Shown in pieces: positions 39,301-51,100 of a stretch of DNA of 64,000 nt. The stretch is from Cliona cf. orientalis. Lineage: Eukaryota > Porifera > Demospongiae > Clionaida > Clionaidae. The number at the start of each line of letters is the position of its first letter. The stretch's first letter is position 1. The stretch spans positions 2,604,001 through 2,668,000 of the forward strand of contig OZ005695.1 of the NCBI GenBank assembly GCA_963930775.1, written 5' to 3'. Below the pieces are notes generated by a model. That model searched no databases and was not told the DNA's origin. It saw only the letters and a program-made list of their open reading frames with translations. A program made the translations under genes and the position numbers.

Positions 39301-42300
39301 TTATTAGACTGAAGAGAACTGCACTTGCTGACCAATGGAAAGAGCTTACTCAAATTTATTACTTACAACAGCATCATAGTTCTATCACCGATTTTTTGAA
39401 ACATCACATACAAGAGTGTGGTGATCTGGGTTCTCAAGATGGACTACTGATGCAGGTGAATAGTGTATACCTTTTAGAGTATCAAGTGATTACGAGATTC
39501 TTTATAGGTAACGACTCATAGTCATCTTCTGCATCAAGCGGAATTGTTACAAATAGAAAGGAGCATTGATATGAATGTGAAACATCACCTACTACAAGAG
39601 TTTGACACCGAACTTGATTTTTGCAATACAGTCAGGTAAATAGATGATAAGATTACTGGGGTGGGGACAATCCCGGTATTCTATCACTAATTTTTTTGAA
39701 TGTCCAAATTACAGTCAAATCTTTCAAAGAGAGTTAACAGAATCTGAAATTGATCGCAAATGCCTTTTGATAATTCAGTGTGATTCTGGACATAAAAATG
39801 CTGATCTTATTGCTTGTGCAAGATACCGCATTTATGATGAATTAGTTAAGCCTTTGGAAAAGAAGAAAACTCGCCAGTGTATAACCCACACACTATTTGT
39901 CATATATCTACCTCCCCAAGTCACAGACTCTACGTTTGTTGGGTTCCAGGGTGATCCATGGATATCATCCCACATTGATGAGCTGATCCCAACGTCCATT
40001 GCCCCACAAGATGCTGTAATGACATCTATTAGTGAAGTATTTATTGGCGATTATTTGAGATCCCTTTTGGGTGAAGTCATAGAAGAAGATGAAAACAGAT
40101 CCTTTGAAGAAGGTTCAAGTACCTCTTCTGAAGATCAAGTGAGAGATAAAACTCAGGGAGAGAAAAGTGATATTGAACTAGAAGATCGAGAGTTTGAACT
40201 AGCATCATCTTCAGATTCATACGAACCAACTTCAGTTCAAGCAATTGAAGTATTTCAGGAGCAATCTTCTCCAATTCAATCAGATATAATACCTATTCCT
40301 CAAAATCCAGAGATCCAAGTCAACACTGAAGAACTTTTAGTAATGGATAGTCACAGTGAACATGAAACTACCTCAGATAAATCAGAAGATGGCTCACTGA
40401 TGGAGCACCTCAATTTATCAGATAGTAGTCCAGTAGTTGAGCAGAAGCACTTATTAACAAGCAAATCTGCAGAGAAAGTACCAGGGGTACTTGAAATAGG
40501 AGCAAAGATACTACCTCATCAACATTCAATTGCACAATATAAGCGTCTTTATGGTAGTATCCAGTCAGCTGTTTCAAAGGCTGAAGATACAAATAACGAT
40601 CGTTCAACTGTCCGAGTTAAACGTCTAATCAAACTAATTCCTAAGGATCCAGAACAATGTGATATAAGTAAGTTAATGGTGAACACAACTACATCATGTT
40701 TAGTTCAACTAATACTTGATTTTTTTTTCCAGGATTATTTAGCTTTTATGGGATCCTAATAAAGCACATCTACCGACTTCTTCAGGAAAGGGAAGCTGAT
40801 AGGCTTGATGATTCTGAGTGGGTTCTAAGAGAAGCCCTCAGTACTAATAAACTGCAGCTTGGAGGCACATTCAGGAATGCTCTAATTCGAAAGATTGATG
40901 ATGTTATTGACCCAATATTTGCAAAGGTCATTGCTGTTATTGATCAGTACTCGAATCTTGATCTCATTGATCCAAAGGCAGAGGAGTCACCACTCTCCCA
41001 GTTTTGGCTCTCTATGTTCAGTGAACCAACTCTTTTACGGCTAAAGTATTCGGAGATGCAGGGGACTATAGCCGGTGTCAGTAAAAAAGGGAGGAAGCTG
41101 TATACAGACTTTAAGTGTCGAATGCCCTTCTTTTGGATTATTAAGGATATTGTTGATTGCCAGTGTGACATTGCCATGAGAAATGCAGGTACGTAATAAT
41201 AATCTACCAATGGGTTCTGAATCACTTTACTCCATATATAATGTAAATGAAGTAGAGGAAGTTACGCGAGTAAATGTTGAAGATCTTCGTGACCACATCT
41301 GTGGCACATCAGTTGGAGGAGTGCTGGATTCTGTAGACACTGAGAAGTGTGAAGAATTTTTTGACTTCTACCTCCATGACTTTGTCAGGAGTATACACAT
41401 GTGTACACAGAGGGAACCCACAAATACTGATATGGAATACCAGGTATTAATAGTGGCTTGCATAGTCTCATTGGCCAGATTGAAGGGTGTGGCTAGTGAG
41501 ATTACAGCTTGCAGACTTGCAAATCTTTGCTGCCTGGTTGGCTTCCAGCAGTTCTTCATATCTTCTTCTAGTGTTACATTTTAAGATCCATTTTCGGACC
41601 CTGATATTTTGTCTCCTCTTTCTTTCACATGTTAAACCTTTCTTTCCTTCATGCTTACACTTAGCCCAGCCACAGAGCTGCAACACTAGCCGGCCAGCGC
41701 ATGGTGTGCATTAAAATTAATAGCCTACTATTACATTCCTAAAGCGTGATACCATACATACGTACATACAATGCCACAGTAAGTGCAACTGAGAAATCTG
41801 ATTTTCTTTCCGTTACTGTTCCACTCGAATTAATTATGTAACCAATTGTTGAAATTTATTGCTTGTAGCTTATTGCTGATGACTTGAAAAGGATTGTAAA
41901 TTTGCCAGAATTCTATTCATCTACTATGACTCTAACATCAAAGATTGCAGCACTGCACCTTGCTTATGAAATGTCCAAGCCTCAGATTCTTTGGTTTGGA
42001 CAGCTTGTATCACATTCACCAAGTATCTTATGGAAGATACAGGATAATATCTCTCAAAGAGAGTTCCCTGAAATGGTATTAAACTTTGTGGTACTGATGA
42101 GAATTTGTTGATTACTATGCAAATATTTGTTACTCACAGGAACTCCATCTATATGCTGCTGAGAAAGTGATAGAAAAACTTGAGCCACCACTACAGAAAG
42201 GCATTAATCCCAACCAAAACTTGGCTCAATGGCTGGACCATGTCAGATTATCTCAGAATGCAATTGATTCTATCATAAATTTGAGGTCACAAAGTGACTT

Positions 42301-45300
42301 GAGTATAACACTGAGGTATAATAGTGTACTAATGATCTATATTATTGTGTCATGACATTGTTCTACTAGATTCAAGTGGCAGAGGTTGCAAGCCTGCAAG
42401 TTATATGTGGAGTTTGTGATGTTGAAGCATCCAGAATTGAATGAGCCACTGAAGATGTATGGAAGACGATTGTGTGCTGTGAGTTTACGTAATTATGTAT
42501 ATAGCTGGTATAGCTAATATTATCTAAACATACTATAGCGATTAAGAGGACACTCTAATTTTCATGAGGCAAGAACACTGGATGGCGTGATTCTCCAAGT
42601 TAACAACATGACAGCAGAATTAGAGGAAAAAGACACAGTTGAATTGGAGCAATTGAAAGAAGTGAAGAAGAGTTGTCGTGAGTTCTTTATGGAGCTGGTT
42701 GCTAGCCTTTGTTTTGGAGGAAATGAAGCCCCAGAGTCCAAACTTATTAAGCTGCTGCTAGATTCTGTTTATAATGTGGAAAAGGAAGAACCATCCACAC
42801 AAGATTTAACACCTTATAAAGAGTTTAAGGCTGACAAAGTTCCAACCATTAGATCCTTTCTTCTACAACTTCTTCTTGAACACAGGTATGCAAGTAACTT
42901 AATTTATAATACTCTAGTTACTCACTCATGCAATACAGCATGGAACAAGTGCGAGGTCATCTGAAAGTTTACTTTGACAAATCTCAGCGTGTATTGGCAG
43001 GCCAGGAAGCATCCATTGACCAGAATCTTTGTCTTTTAATCATACAATGCTTTGAGGTTTGTAAATACTCTTGTGGAACAGGCATACGATCATAGAAATT
43101 TATCGATCCACATATAGGACTCTTTGAGTAAAAGGTGCATTTCACAATCCCTTCCTGAGCAAGCTCAACAAGCCACATCTCTTCTCGTGGAAGGCCATAC
43201 TGCTCTTCAAGCACCCAGACATGGAGATATCACTCTGGAATACTTGGAAGGTATGGCTAAAGTGCGGCATTCTCTCTCTATTGTAACAGAAGTCTTGAAG
43301 AATGAAGAGAGCGGGAAGTTTTTTATGGAGATACTAACACCTGGAGAATCCTGTTCCACTGAAAGTGATTTTGATTCCAGTGACCAGAATGATTCCGATG
43401 TACTCATTTTCAAGCTAACAGAGAGAAAATATGGCATGTCCTATGACAAATTGATGTTTCCAATCAATAAGAATGCCATCCCTAATGAGTTAAAGGTATG
43501 TTTCTCAAATGAAATTTTAGCATTTTTGCTACAAATTGCTTACAGGACTCATTAGCTGAGAAATTCTCCTGCATTTGCTTACCACCTGAAGCTCATGATG
43601 CCACATCTACCCTTTTGAAAGAACTACAAAATCATTCCCAAGAAGTGTCCACAGATGACCATGTGTATGTAGACAGAGATGTAAACATTCGTTTGTCTCT
43701 CTTAGCTTTGACTGAAATCCTGCAAAACGAACAAAATGGATATCACTACATGAAGTTGCTTAGAGCTGCTGGAAATTTGTGTTCTGATCATCAAATTAAT
43801 TGCATTGACCCATTTGGTCGTAGGGACACTGTAGGTCCAGCGATCTACCTCATCAAATTATTGGTCAGACGATATGGCATGCCCTGGCTCAAAGGGACGG
43901 TCAAAATTCATGACTGGATACTCCCAGTTGAACTGGAGTTAGATGATGTAAAAAAATTAATGCTGATGGATGTAGTGTTTTACGGTGTTAATTCTGTGCA
44001 CATAGGATAAATCAGTGGATCCATTTATTTTGTATGGAGACTTGTACAGAAGCATCAGAGGGTCAATGAATGATGCTATCTATGGGAACCAAATGGATGA
44101 ACTTTATGAAATTACTAAGGTATACACACACTTGTGAGACAATGCCTTAACTTTCATCCTTTCTATACACATAACAGGACCTGCAGCCTTGTGATGTGGT
44201 CTATATCCTATTGGCATTGTATAGAAAAGCCACTCTCAGCAGAGCAAGTGAAAACCCAGCCAAAAGAATAAATGAAGATGTAAGCGTTTTTATTGCATTA
44301 GTGTCAGCTAGAATGCCAGGCAAAAAAATTAATGTGAAATGTTATAATCAAAACAGGCTCTTGAGAGATTAAACAATTTTGTCCAGAAGCATCAACTTTT
44401 GTCAGACGAATTGCGCTTCACAGCCAGGGCACTTTTAGCCAATCATCAAGGAGGGAGGATTCTAGAACAGATGGCTGTCTCTCCACAACAACCACTTCAG
44501 TGCAGGACTATCTTGGGGGTTGTCATACATGCAGTTGCTGTATTCTTTAGCAGACAAAGAGTGGATATTCTACTGCCTTTTATCAACATATTGAAACAGC
44601 CCTCTGCTCTGAATGTATAATAATCATTTCTTTGTCCTTACATAATCACTATGAGTTTGATGACCACTTTTCTTTATTGCATAGCAATCCTATCTTCCTA
44701 CCATGCACGAAGACTCACTGGTAGAAACACAGGATGCTTTGAAAGTGGAAGATCCCAATGGAAAATTCTATGGTATTATATTCAAATTGAAATATAACAG
44801 GCTTGTATTTAAAAATTAATGTTACATGACCATAGAGTGTCCAAGGGGCCATAAGTACTTCATCGGAAACGTAAGTTATACACTAATTGGACACTATTAA
44901 TTAATTATTTTTTTTCAGTGTGGTGGAGCTTACTATACTGGAGTTTGTAATGTGTGTCGGTTACCGATAGGAGGTGAAGGATCCGTACCATTGACTGGCA
45001 ACCGCCAGTTCACTAATGTGTAAGACTTACATAAATGTTTTGTGACTGTATTATTTTTAAAGTTTATACAGTCAAGATACTACCAGGAAAGGTCATGATC
45101 TTGGGCCTCCACAAGATCGGCTCTCTTCCACACCAGAGAGAAATCTCTCTGCCCGAGCTGTTAACATCTTGAGAGCACTGATGCACTCAGCACTTGTCTG
45201 GGCAAGCTGCAACAATCAGGAAGAATTGGAGGCAATAGCAGGTCTGGTTGTCCCTCCAGTACCACCACAACAGCTTCCAGAATTTTTCTGGGCTCATCTA

Positions 45301-47742
45301 GAGAAAGATTTTGAACTACTTGGAAGAGATACTGGAAGAGGACTGGATGAAACTGTGATGATTGTTCACCTTGTGCTAAGACAAATCCTTCTTACCAATC
45401 CTCCAACAGGTACGTGTAATGCAATTATGCATAATGCCTAATTAACAGGCCCCCAGGCTGTTTTGATTTTTTAATTATTACTAGAGCATTGTAGAGCCTG
45501 CAGGGGAAAAGATATATTACGTAGTGACAGTTAAGTCTAGCATAGTCATGATCAATTGTTTTGTTTTGTTTGGTGGTACAATTCTAGCTCTAAGTACTCT
45601 CAAATCAAAGGATGCTCGTAAAGAGTGGGAGACCAACTTCAACCAGGTCTATGTTCAACCTGTGCTTTCCAAACTAAACCAGAATGTAACCAAAGCAATG
45701 GAAATAGTTGGCAGTGATGAGCAACAGCCTCAAGGTGTGTCTGTAGGTGTGCATAGCAACATTTTACTCATTGTGCTATTCACAAAATTATACAGATCAG
45801 CTATTCTATCTGGTGCATGAGAAAGTGAAGTGTAAGGATGAAACCATAGGATCCCACTTGTGGACATATCGATCGAGGGTCACCATTGAACATCTTCAAC
45901 AGACTATGCAGGAAAAGAAAATGAAAACAAAATATCCAATTCTTCACGAGTTCTTACAAGCTGTATGCTTCAAATTACCAGTACCGTGTTTGATCAACGT
46001 AATATCCTTTTTTCTTCACAGGAGATGGATTTACGAGCAACACAGTATCTTCCAGATATTGTTAAGTTACAGCAGTGTCTTTATAGTACATTCAATCGTC
46101 TAAAGGATAAAATGGATGCTAAAAACCAAACAATAGGAGAATTCATTCAGGAATTACCAGATGGTATTGTTACAGTAGCATCTTTGAAAGCTCTACATTA
46201 TCATTGTTTTACCAAATTTAATATTAAAATTTTGCAGATGGTACAGTTCAGATTGAATACAGTCAAATGATTTGCTCTCTGAGGGAAGCTTGGAACCTAG
46301 TTCGGCAAAAGCTAAAGACACATGGTAGTCATAGTTGCTTTGAGCGATATTATATTGATGATGTGCATGTTCCTTTTCAGGCCGCCTTCCTGTTGAGGAG
46401 AAGTACTGCAGTACTATCATTAATGACGACACTCCAATGGAGTACCTCATTCCGACAACATCTGATGCAGGAGCATGTACAACAGCCCTGGTGGACTTCC
46501 TTGCACTGAAACACAACAATTTCGTTGAGAGATGTAGAGCTCTTATGGCAGAAAATAGTCAAAGGTAAGCTAGGTGAAGTTCACCAAGCTGGCACCCATT
46601 GACATGTATACCTTATTTTTAGTACACTCTCCTTCTGGCATCAGCATAAGGTTCCCATCACTCACCTTCACTGCTGCCACCTCTTGGACTATGAGCATCA
46701 GCTGCCCTCCATCATCCTCTCCCACTGCCACTACTCACTCAAATTTGGAAAGGGGCAAGATGTGAAATACGACCATCAGGCTCTAGAGAGGCACATTCTC
46801 AACCGGTTCATCCATGGAAAGCCGATGATTGTTGTTGATGACATTCCTCATGTTGTTTATCGAAAAGATATTTATACCACTAGCACGTTTGCTGAGGTCA
46901 GAAAGAAAGTTGCACCTCAGGTAAGTATAATATGTTAATTTTTAGTCATTTTTGCTGCTATGGTACTATGCCAGATCCACTCTTTTGTGCATGAATAGGA
47001 GAAGTTGCCTGCAAAGATCAGACATGACATCATAACCGATGAAGACCTCTCCACCCCAGACCGTCTCCGTGAGGCATTAGATGTTGTGGAGATTGTTCTT
47101 GGATTCCTCTCTTCTGGCGGGGGAAAGGCTGACAAAGTACTAGGGGATTACATTGATAGGACTTTAAAAATGAAGAGGAGACATTTTAGTCAGAAAGTGA
47201 GTCCATGGAGTTGGGCTTTATGAAATTCAAAAATTGATGCTGCTTCTAATTATTTAGATAAAGAATTCTTGTCAGCTGAAACACACTCTGTCCTTGTGGG
47301 AGACGATTGCAGTGGAGCTAGCCAGGAAGATATTGCAAGGGAAGCAGGAGCCATTCCATACAATTCGCAAGGAATTCCAATGTGAACTCTCAGAGGGGGA
47401 AGTTGAAGCTCTTAATGGCTGTCTGGGTCAATTTGACCCAAATTTCCTGCTGGGAACACTGTACGAGTTCATTGAGACTTATATCAAGCATTGTCCACTG
47501 CAGGAGCATGATCAACCGTCAGTCATAAAATTAAGTATTAGCTGAGAAATTAACATTAAATATTCTCTTGTAGGCTTATTGAAATACTTGAACTAGTTCT
47601 CTATGAGTATGGCACAGAGCTTCCTCAATTGACTGAATTTGAATTTCCTGCCAGTATTAAATTGAATCAAGCAGTGGCTGCTTGGAAGCACATCATGCAC
47701 TACTATGACAAACAGGATGTTGACCAGCAGAACATATATTAA
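21365..47742 (+). CDS. RNF213: RNF213 (mysterin)-like giant AAA+ ATPase / E3 ubiquitin ligase, complete, 72 coding exons
   Basis: I joined 72 exons at GT-AG sites with consistent phases to a 16,686-nt CDS (5,561 aa; human RNF213 is about 5,200). Exon coordinates are given block by block in the following entries. Order: N-terminal zinc ribbons (18-72), CBM20-like region, long helical stalk, two UBA-like domains, AAA+ core with P-loops at about 2497 and 2863, acidic linker, E3 shell, RZ finger (about 4854-4878) and C-terminal domain. The family is a cytosolic ubiquitin ligase active on lipid droplets and on invading bacteria; here this is inferred by homology. Start: Met at 21365, or 21386 (Met8). 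Odd points: no RING where vertebrates have it, UBA-like insertion, one duplicated exon. Weakest junctions: the exon 49 donor (41536, gttggc) and the exon 5 donor (24918, gttggt). Confidence 0.93.
21865..22279. mobile_element. TA-flanked MITE in RNF213-like intron 1
   Basis: Terminal inverted repeats CAGTGTAGTCCACTTAAAT (left) and ATTAAGTGGACTACACTG (right), each next to TA (21863-21864 and 22280-22281). This is typical of Tc1/mariner-superfamily non-autonomous elements. The inside repeats the motif gaatttgaattaa and has no coding capacity. Confidence 0.75.
23248..23730. mobile_element. MITE with ATACCGTATAGCGGGAAA-type ends, in RNF213-like intron 3
   Basis: Left end ATACCGTATAGCGGGAAA and right end TTTCCCGGTATACGGTAT are inverted repeats of about 24 bp. 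The inside contains repeated attttcgta motifs. A smaller relative lies at 33180-33390. Confidence 0.75.
24503..32118 (+). other. RNF213-like exons 5-19: N-terminal helical stalk
   Basis: Exons 24503-24918, 24993-25243, 26308-26535, 27814-27988, 28039-28118, 28174-28453, 28522-28626, 28817-28924, 28985-29141, 29210-29539, 29613-30184, 30262-30424, 30488-30711, 30769-31077 and 31152-32118. The predicted residues (about 294-1750) are largely helical. Several blocks align with the RNF213 stalk by family knowledge: the WQPCLEN region of exon 15, the GGENDYAHDR block of exon 17, and the HYELNYYTTLQLLGLRKEL block of exon 19. No catalytic motif was seen here. Confidence 0.85.
26587..27247. mobile_element. 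TTAA-flanked non-autonomous element (piggyBac-like MITE), RNF213-like intron 7
   Basis: Terminal inverted repeats GGTTACGGGATAGT (left) and ACTATCCCGTAACC (right) are immediately flanked by TTAA at 26583-26586 and 27248-27251, the piggyBac target signature. The 661-bp interior has no long open frame and contains a run of diverged internal repeats around gagactcg. Confidence 0.75.
31800..32500 (+). other. Two UBA-like domains in the RNF213-like protein
   Basis: The first, in exon 19 (about residues 1645-1695), reads QRDIFTDLVGYQSYSKELVL followed by KALESSSSEANLYDIQQW. The second, in exon 20 (32179-32500, about residues 1782-1825), reads HPLVQELVDDHGYDLEASIE, then AVRLNPNDLQGAMDHL. Spacing (hydrophobic helix, G-Y loop, ALR/AVR helix, third helix) fits UBA domains, which bind ubiquitin. 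They are separated by a Ser/Asp-rich linker. Vertebrate RNF213 has no UBA here as far as I know. Confidence 0.65.
32565..39635 (+). other. RNF213-like exons 21-46: AAA+ motor core
   Basis: Exons 32565-32665, 32721-32795, 32859-33155, 33424-33622, 33681-33900, 33969-34100, 34165-34442, 34503-34674, 34731-34834, 34894-35326, 35380-35606, 35659-35741, 35814-35956, 36007-36093, 36146-36316, 36376-36545, 36607-37066, 37120-37391, 37451-37646, 37706-37788, 37847-38036, 38227-38420, 38482-38646, 38710-38920, 39249-39455 and 39508-39635. A degenerate P-loop (RSGMGKS) is at 33709-33729. AAA3 has Walker A GETGCGKT (35234-35257) and Walker B VVFFDEAN in exon 31. AAA4 has Walker A GKPGSSKS (36731-36754) and Walker B VVVLDEVG (36949-36972). 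FGLRDFY and PIPLINRLEKH blocks follow. Both canonical ATPase sites look intact, so ATP binding and hydrolysis are expected. Confidence 0.92.
33180..33390. mobile_element. Short MITE, same end family as 23248-23730, in RNF213-like intron 23
   Basis: Left end TACTGTATAGCGGGAAAC and right end TTTCCCGCTGTATGGTA are inverted repeats. The interior is built of repeated gaaaactttc(at/gc) motifs. At 211 bp it is a shorter relative of the element in intron 3 of the same gene. Confidence 0.75.
39715..42478 (+). other. RNF213-like exons 47-52: acidic linker and start of the E3 module
   Basis: Exons 39715-40667, 40733-41188, 41253-41536, 41869-42075, 42140-42315 and 42370-42478. Exon 47 starts with the end of the last AAA unit (STFVGFQGDPW block), then has a long Glu/Ser/Asp-rich, probably disordered stretch. 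Exons 48-52 are helical and align with the front of the RNF213 E3 module. The 64-bp intron 41189-41252 and the donor at 41536 are the least certain junctions in the model. Confidence 0.75.
42539..43056 (+). other. RNF213-like exons 53-54: region where the RING should be, RING absent
   Basis: Exons 42539-42885 and 42939-43056. In vertebrate RNF213 the RING finger lies directly before the block that reads here CREFFMELVASLCFGGN (about residue 4297 on). Upstream of that block this protein has only a charged helical stretch (DGVILQVNNMTAELEEKD); none of the paired Cys/His of a RING are present. The downstream blocks VPTIRSFLLQLLLEH and LLIIQCFE match the family. Confidence 0.75.
43118..43947 (+). 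other. RNF213-like exons 55-56: tandemly duplicated exon in the E3 shell
   Basis: Exon 55 (43118-43495, residues 4407-4532) and exon 56 (43546-43947, residues 4533-4666) are both phase 0 to 0. Both begin DSL, contain a related helix (VRHSLSIVTEVLKNEESGKF versus IRLSLLALTEILQNEQNGYH), and end with a related block (LIFKLTERKYGMS versus LIKLLVRRYGMP). The human protein has one such segment as far as I recall, so this looks like an in-frame exon duplication. Confidence 0.7.
44006..45019 (+). other. RNF213-like exons 57-62: RZ finger region
   Basis: Exons 44006-44119, 44178-44279, 44357-44614, 44685-44772, 44836-44870 and 44919-45019. Exons 61-62 encode the RZ-type zinc finger: CPRGHKYFIGNC then CNVCRLPIGG. 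Cys4855, His4859, Cys4875 and Cys4878 are the likely zinc ligands, and Cys4866 is the extra Cys of the GxC motif. The RZ finger is known in this family (RNF213, ZNFX1) as the element required for RING-independent ligase activity. The finger is split by an intron within the IGN|C motif. Confidence 0.88.
45072..47742 (+). other. RNF213-like exons 63-72: C-terminal domain to stop
   Basis: Exons 45072-45409, 45588-45734, 45796-45962, 46022-46163, 46238-46324, 46381-46564, 46623-46920, 46999-47196, 47258-47517 and 47574-47742 (TAA at 47740-47742). These align with the C-terminal domain by family blocks: DETVMIVHLVLRQIL, SRVTIEHLQQTM, ALVDFLALKHNNF, ILNRFIHGKP, VVEIVLGFLSSGGG and LKHTLSLWETI. Confidence 0.88.
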
Positions 47743-48160
47743 AATAAATTAAGTTCTTATATTTGCATGATATTAGCTAGGCTATTATTAGAGTTTATAG
47801 CGTATTAATACAATGTAGTTTGTGAACTCTTTATGTTAATTCTTATGTTAATTCTTTGTGGTGTGCTATGGGATCGATCCATGTAGTAGATATATAGCTA
47901 TTGCTTAATGACAATTATTAAATTGTAAAAATTTTTGATGTGATGCAGCCTCAAATTTGAAAGCTTGTTATGATAAATATTTACTGTAGCAACATTTGGG
48001 AAACAAGAGTTTTGACTAGATTAGCTAAATATGATCAAAACAATGTCATGCAAATGTATTTCTGCACTCAAATTTAAAGTATTACATGACTGTCACAGTA
48101 TAGCATAGTTATATGAATATAATAACAATTATTATCATAGCAGCTATGCAGTTCATTACC
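47743..48160. other. Spacer between the RNF213-like gene and the first beta-helix membrane gene
   Basis: AT-rich 0.4-kb spacer. It holds the RNF213-like 3' UTR (an AATAAA-like aaaataaatt directly after the stop) and presumably the promoter of the next gene. The last 20 bases before the next start (tcatagcagct) resemble the same position upstream of the second paralogue (tatagcagct). Confidence 0.5.
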
Positions 48161-51100
48161 ATGGAACTAAGTCAAAGAAGTAGTCATATCTTATTTCTTG
48201 TTGCCTTGAGTGTAGCATTTGTCAATGGTGAAATCAGATATATCATTTTGCCATCAACAAATGGAGCTGCATGTCCATCTACGAGCAACTGCATCATCCT
48301 ATCACACATTTCTGAAAATGATTATACCCTCAAATCAGGATCAGACATAACCTTGCTCTTTTTGCCAGGAAATCATACTCTCACAGCTACACTGACTGTT
48401 AATAACTTCTCTTCAATCATAATGATGTCTAACAAGAGCTTGCCAAGGCCAGTGATTAACTGTGAACATTCTGCACAGTTTCATTTTTTGTCTAGCTCCT
48501 ATGTAAGAATTGATGGCCTAAATCTCAATGGATGTTTTAATAACAGAGTCTTCACGGTTGGTGAGTTCATAATAAAGGACAGCAAAATGCTGGGTAATTT
48601 GAGAAATGTTTCAGAGGGAGCATTAACTGTTACTGGTAGCAAAATTATAGCAATTGGAAATGTATTTGAGTCCTTTCATAGTGCATTACGCTTACTACAA
48701 AGTTCAGCTTACATAACAAAGTGTAATTTCATGAATAATAGAGCACTAACAAAAGGTGGAGCACTATACATGAAAGATTGCTACAATTTCACCATAGAAC
48801 ACAGCACCTTTTCCTTTCACGCCTGTAACAATATTTCATGGAATATATGCACCGGAGCAGTAATGTACTCAACACATTCAGAATTATTAATCATAAATTG
48901 CACTTTAAATAACAATAAGAATGGAGCAATTGCTGTAGAGCATAGTGAAATGAAAATTTTTAACAGCTTTTTTTCAGAGAATGTTGCTCAGCATGGAGCT
49001 GCTATTCAAGCATACCGTAGTAGTCTGACAGTTATTGATACTCACTTTTGTTATAATGAAGTGGATTTTGATTATTACAAACGCAATGTCTACACACTAG
49101 CTATGCCGGGAGGAGCTATTCATTGCCGGAAGTGTAAGGTGGAGATTATACGTGGTATATTTGAGCACAATAAATGTGTTGCATTGCTTGGATTTAGAGC
49201 ACAGATTAAGATCAAGTCTTGTCGATTTTCTCATAACACGGCAGCAGAATTAGGTGGTGGAATTTATGCTACAGTGCGAACCAACATAGAGATATCTGGA
49301 ATAACTTTATTTGAAAATAATGTAGCTAACTATGGAGCTGCTTTTCATTCATTTTACTCAACAATAAGCATTGTAGGCAAAATCTCTATAGTAAATAACA
49401 CTGCCAACCTGGGAGCCATTGGTATTATTCACAGCACAGCAGTAATAAGGGCGAATGTCATTTTCAGTGGAAATATTGGATCTTTCTATATGTATAGCGG
49501 AGAAGTTAGTATTATTCCTTACCACAGTGAAAAGGTTAATTTCACATGTACAGGAAATTATCAAAGTTACACCATACTGAATGAAGAAAAATATGTTGGA
49601 TCTGAGTTCTTAAGAGAAGGGGGAGCAATTACACTCTTTGTCAGCAGATTGGAGCTTAGGACAACAACTATATTGAGTCATAATATTGCAAGCAATGGTG
49701 GAGGAATTATGGCAATCACGAGCACAATTGTGTGTAGTAGCACGTTAGTGATATCCAATAATTCTGTCACAGATACAGGAGGTGGTATCTACCTGTACCA
49801 AAGTGAGCTATCTGTATTTCGTGAATTAAATATATCCAACAATAGAGCAGAAGTGTGTGGCGGTGGTGTTCATGCTATTAGTGCATTCCTCAAACTTATA
49901 CGTAGACATCCACGTTTGAGATCCAAAGGAACAATGAGCTTGGAATCAAATTTTGCAAAACAATGTGGAGGAGGGGCCTTTTTTGAAACAGGATCAAAAA
50001 TGAATATCCTTCGGTATAATCTACACACAGTGAGGTTCACCAAAAACACTGCTGACTATGGAGGAGCAATATATGTGGCTGATGATACCAATATTGGTAT
50101 GTGTTTCAGTGGACAAAAACACACACTAACAGCAGCTACTCAATCTGAATGCTTCTTTCAATTAGCATCAGTTACCAATCCTAAAAATAATTTAGCCATA
50201 ATTACAGATGCCTTTGATTTTAGCACAAACAGAGCAAATCGTTTAGGAGCAGACTTGTTTGGAGGGCTTTTAGATAGGTGTACGGTAAACTCTTATAGTA
50301 AAAATTTAATGGTTAAATATTCAAGCATCCAAGGATTTGCAAATAACATTGAACAGACTTCAACTTCTAAACCTGTCAGAGTATGCTTGTGTAACTCATC
50401 AAACCATGTTGTATGTGGTTTACAGCCTATAACTATGAGAGTCAAGAAGGACAAAGTGTTTGCTATGCATGTTGCTGCAGTTGATCAACTGAATCACATG
50501 GTGAATGGTACAATCCATAGTTACGTACGTAATAATCTAGGAACCCTGGGAGAGGGTCAGTACCTACAGAGAATAGGCTCACACTGCGATAACATAACAT
50601 TTTCAATTATTTCCCCAAAACAATATATTGAGTTGGTCACATATGTTGAAGGTCCTTGCAAAGATTTGGGAATATCTCCACTTCGAGTTCCCATTACATT
50701 CATCCCATGTCATTGCCCACAGGGATTTGAGCAAAACAAAGTTATCAAAAATAAATGCATTTGTATCTGCCATCAAAAACTGAAAAGAGTATCAAATGAA
50801 TTGGACTGTAACTCTACAACACTACTGATACACAGGAACAGCAACTTTTGGATATCATTCACGACAAATGAAACTCTCCTCACAGCCAAAATATGCCCCT
50901 CTGATTATTGCCTATCATCTACAGTTCCTGTGCATATGAATTTAAGTGATCCAGAAGGGCCAGATATTCAGTGCAAGTTTAATCGCTCTGGATTGCTATG
51001 TGGAGCTTGCAAGATAGGACTAACTTTGTCTATTGGAAGCTCACGATGCGTTTCATGTCCACACTATTGGCCTGCTCTCTTCCTTATAATCTTAGTTAGT

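Noticed and set aside
41253..41714. Reading exon 49 on through 41584 to its stop as a shorter end of the RNF213-like gene
   Set aside because: Downstream exons 50-72 continue the family's E3 and RZ blocks in consistent phase, so the frame must be spliced out (donor near 41536) rather than end here.
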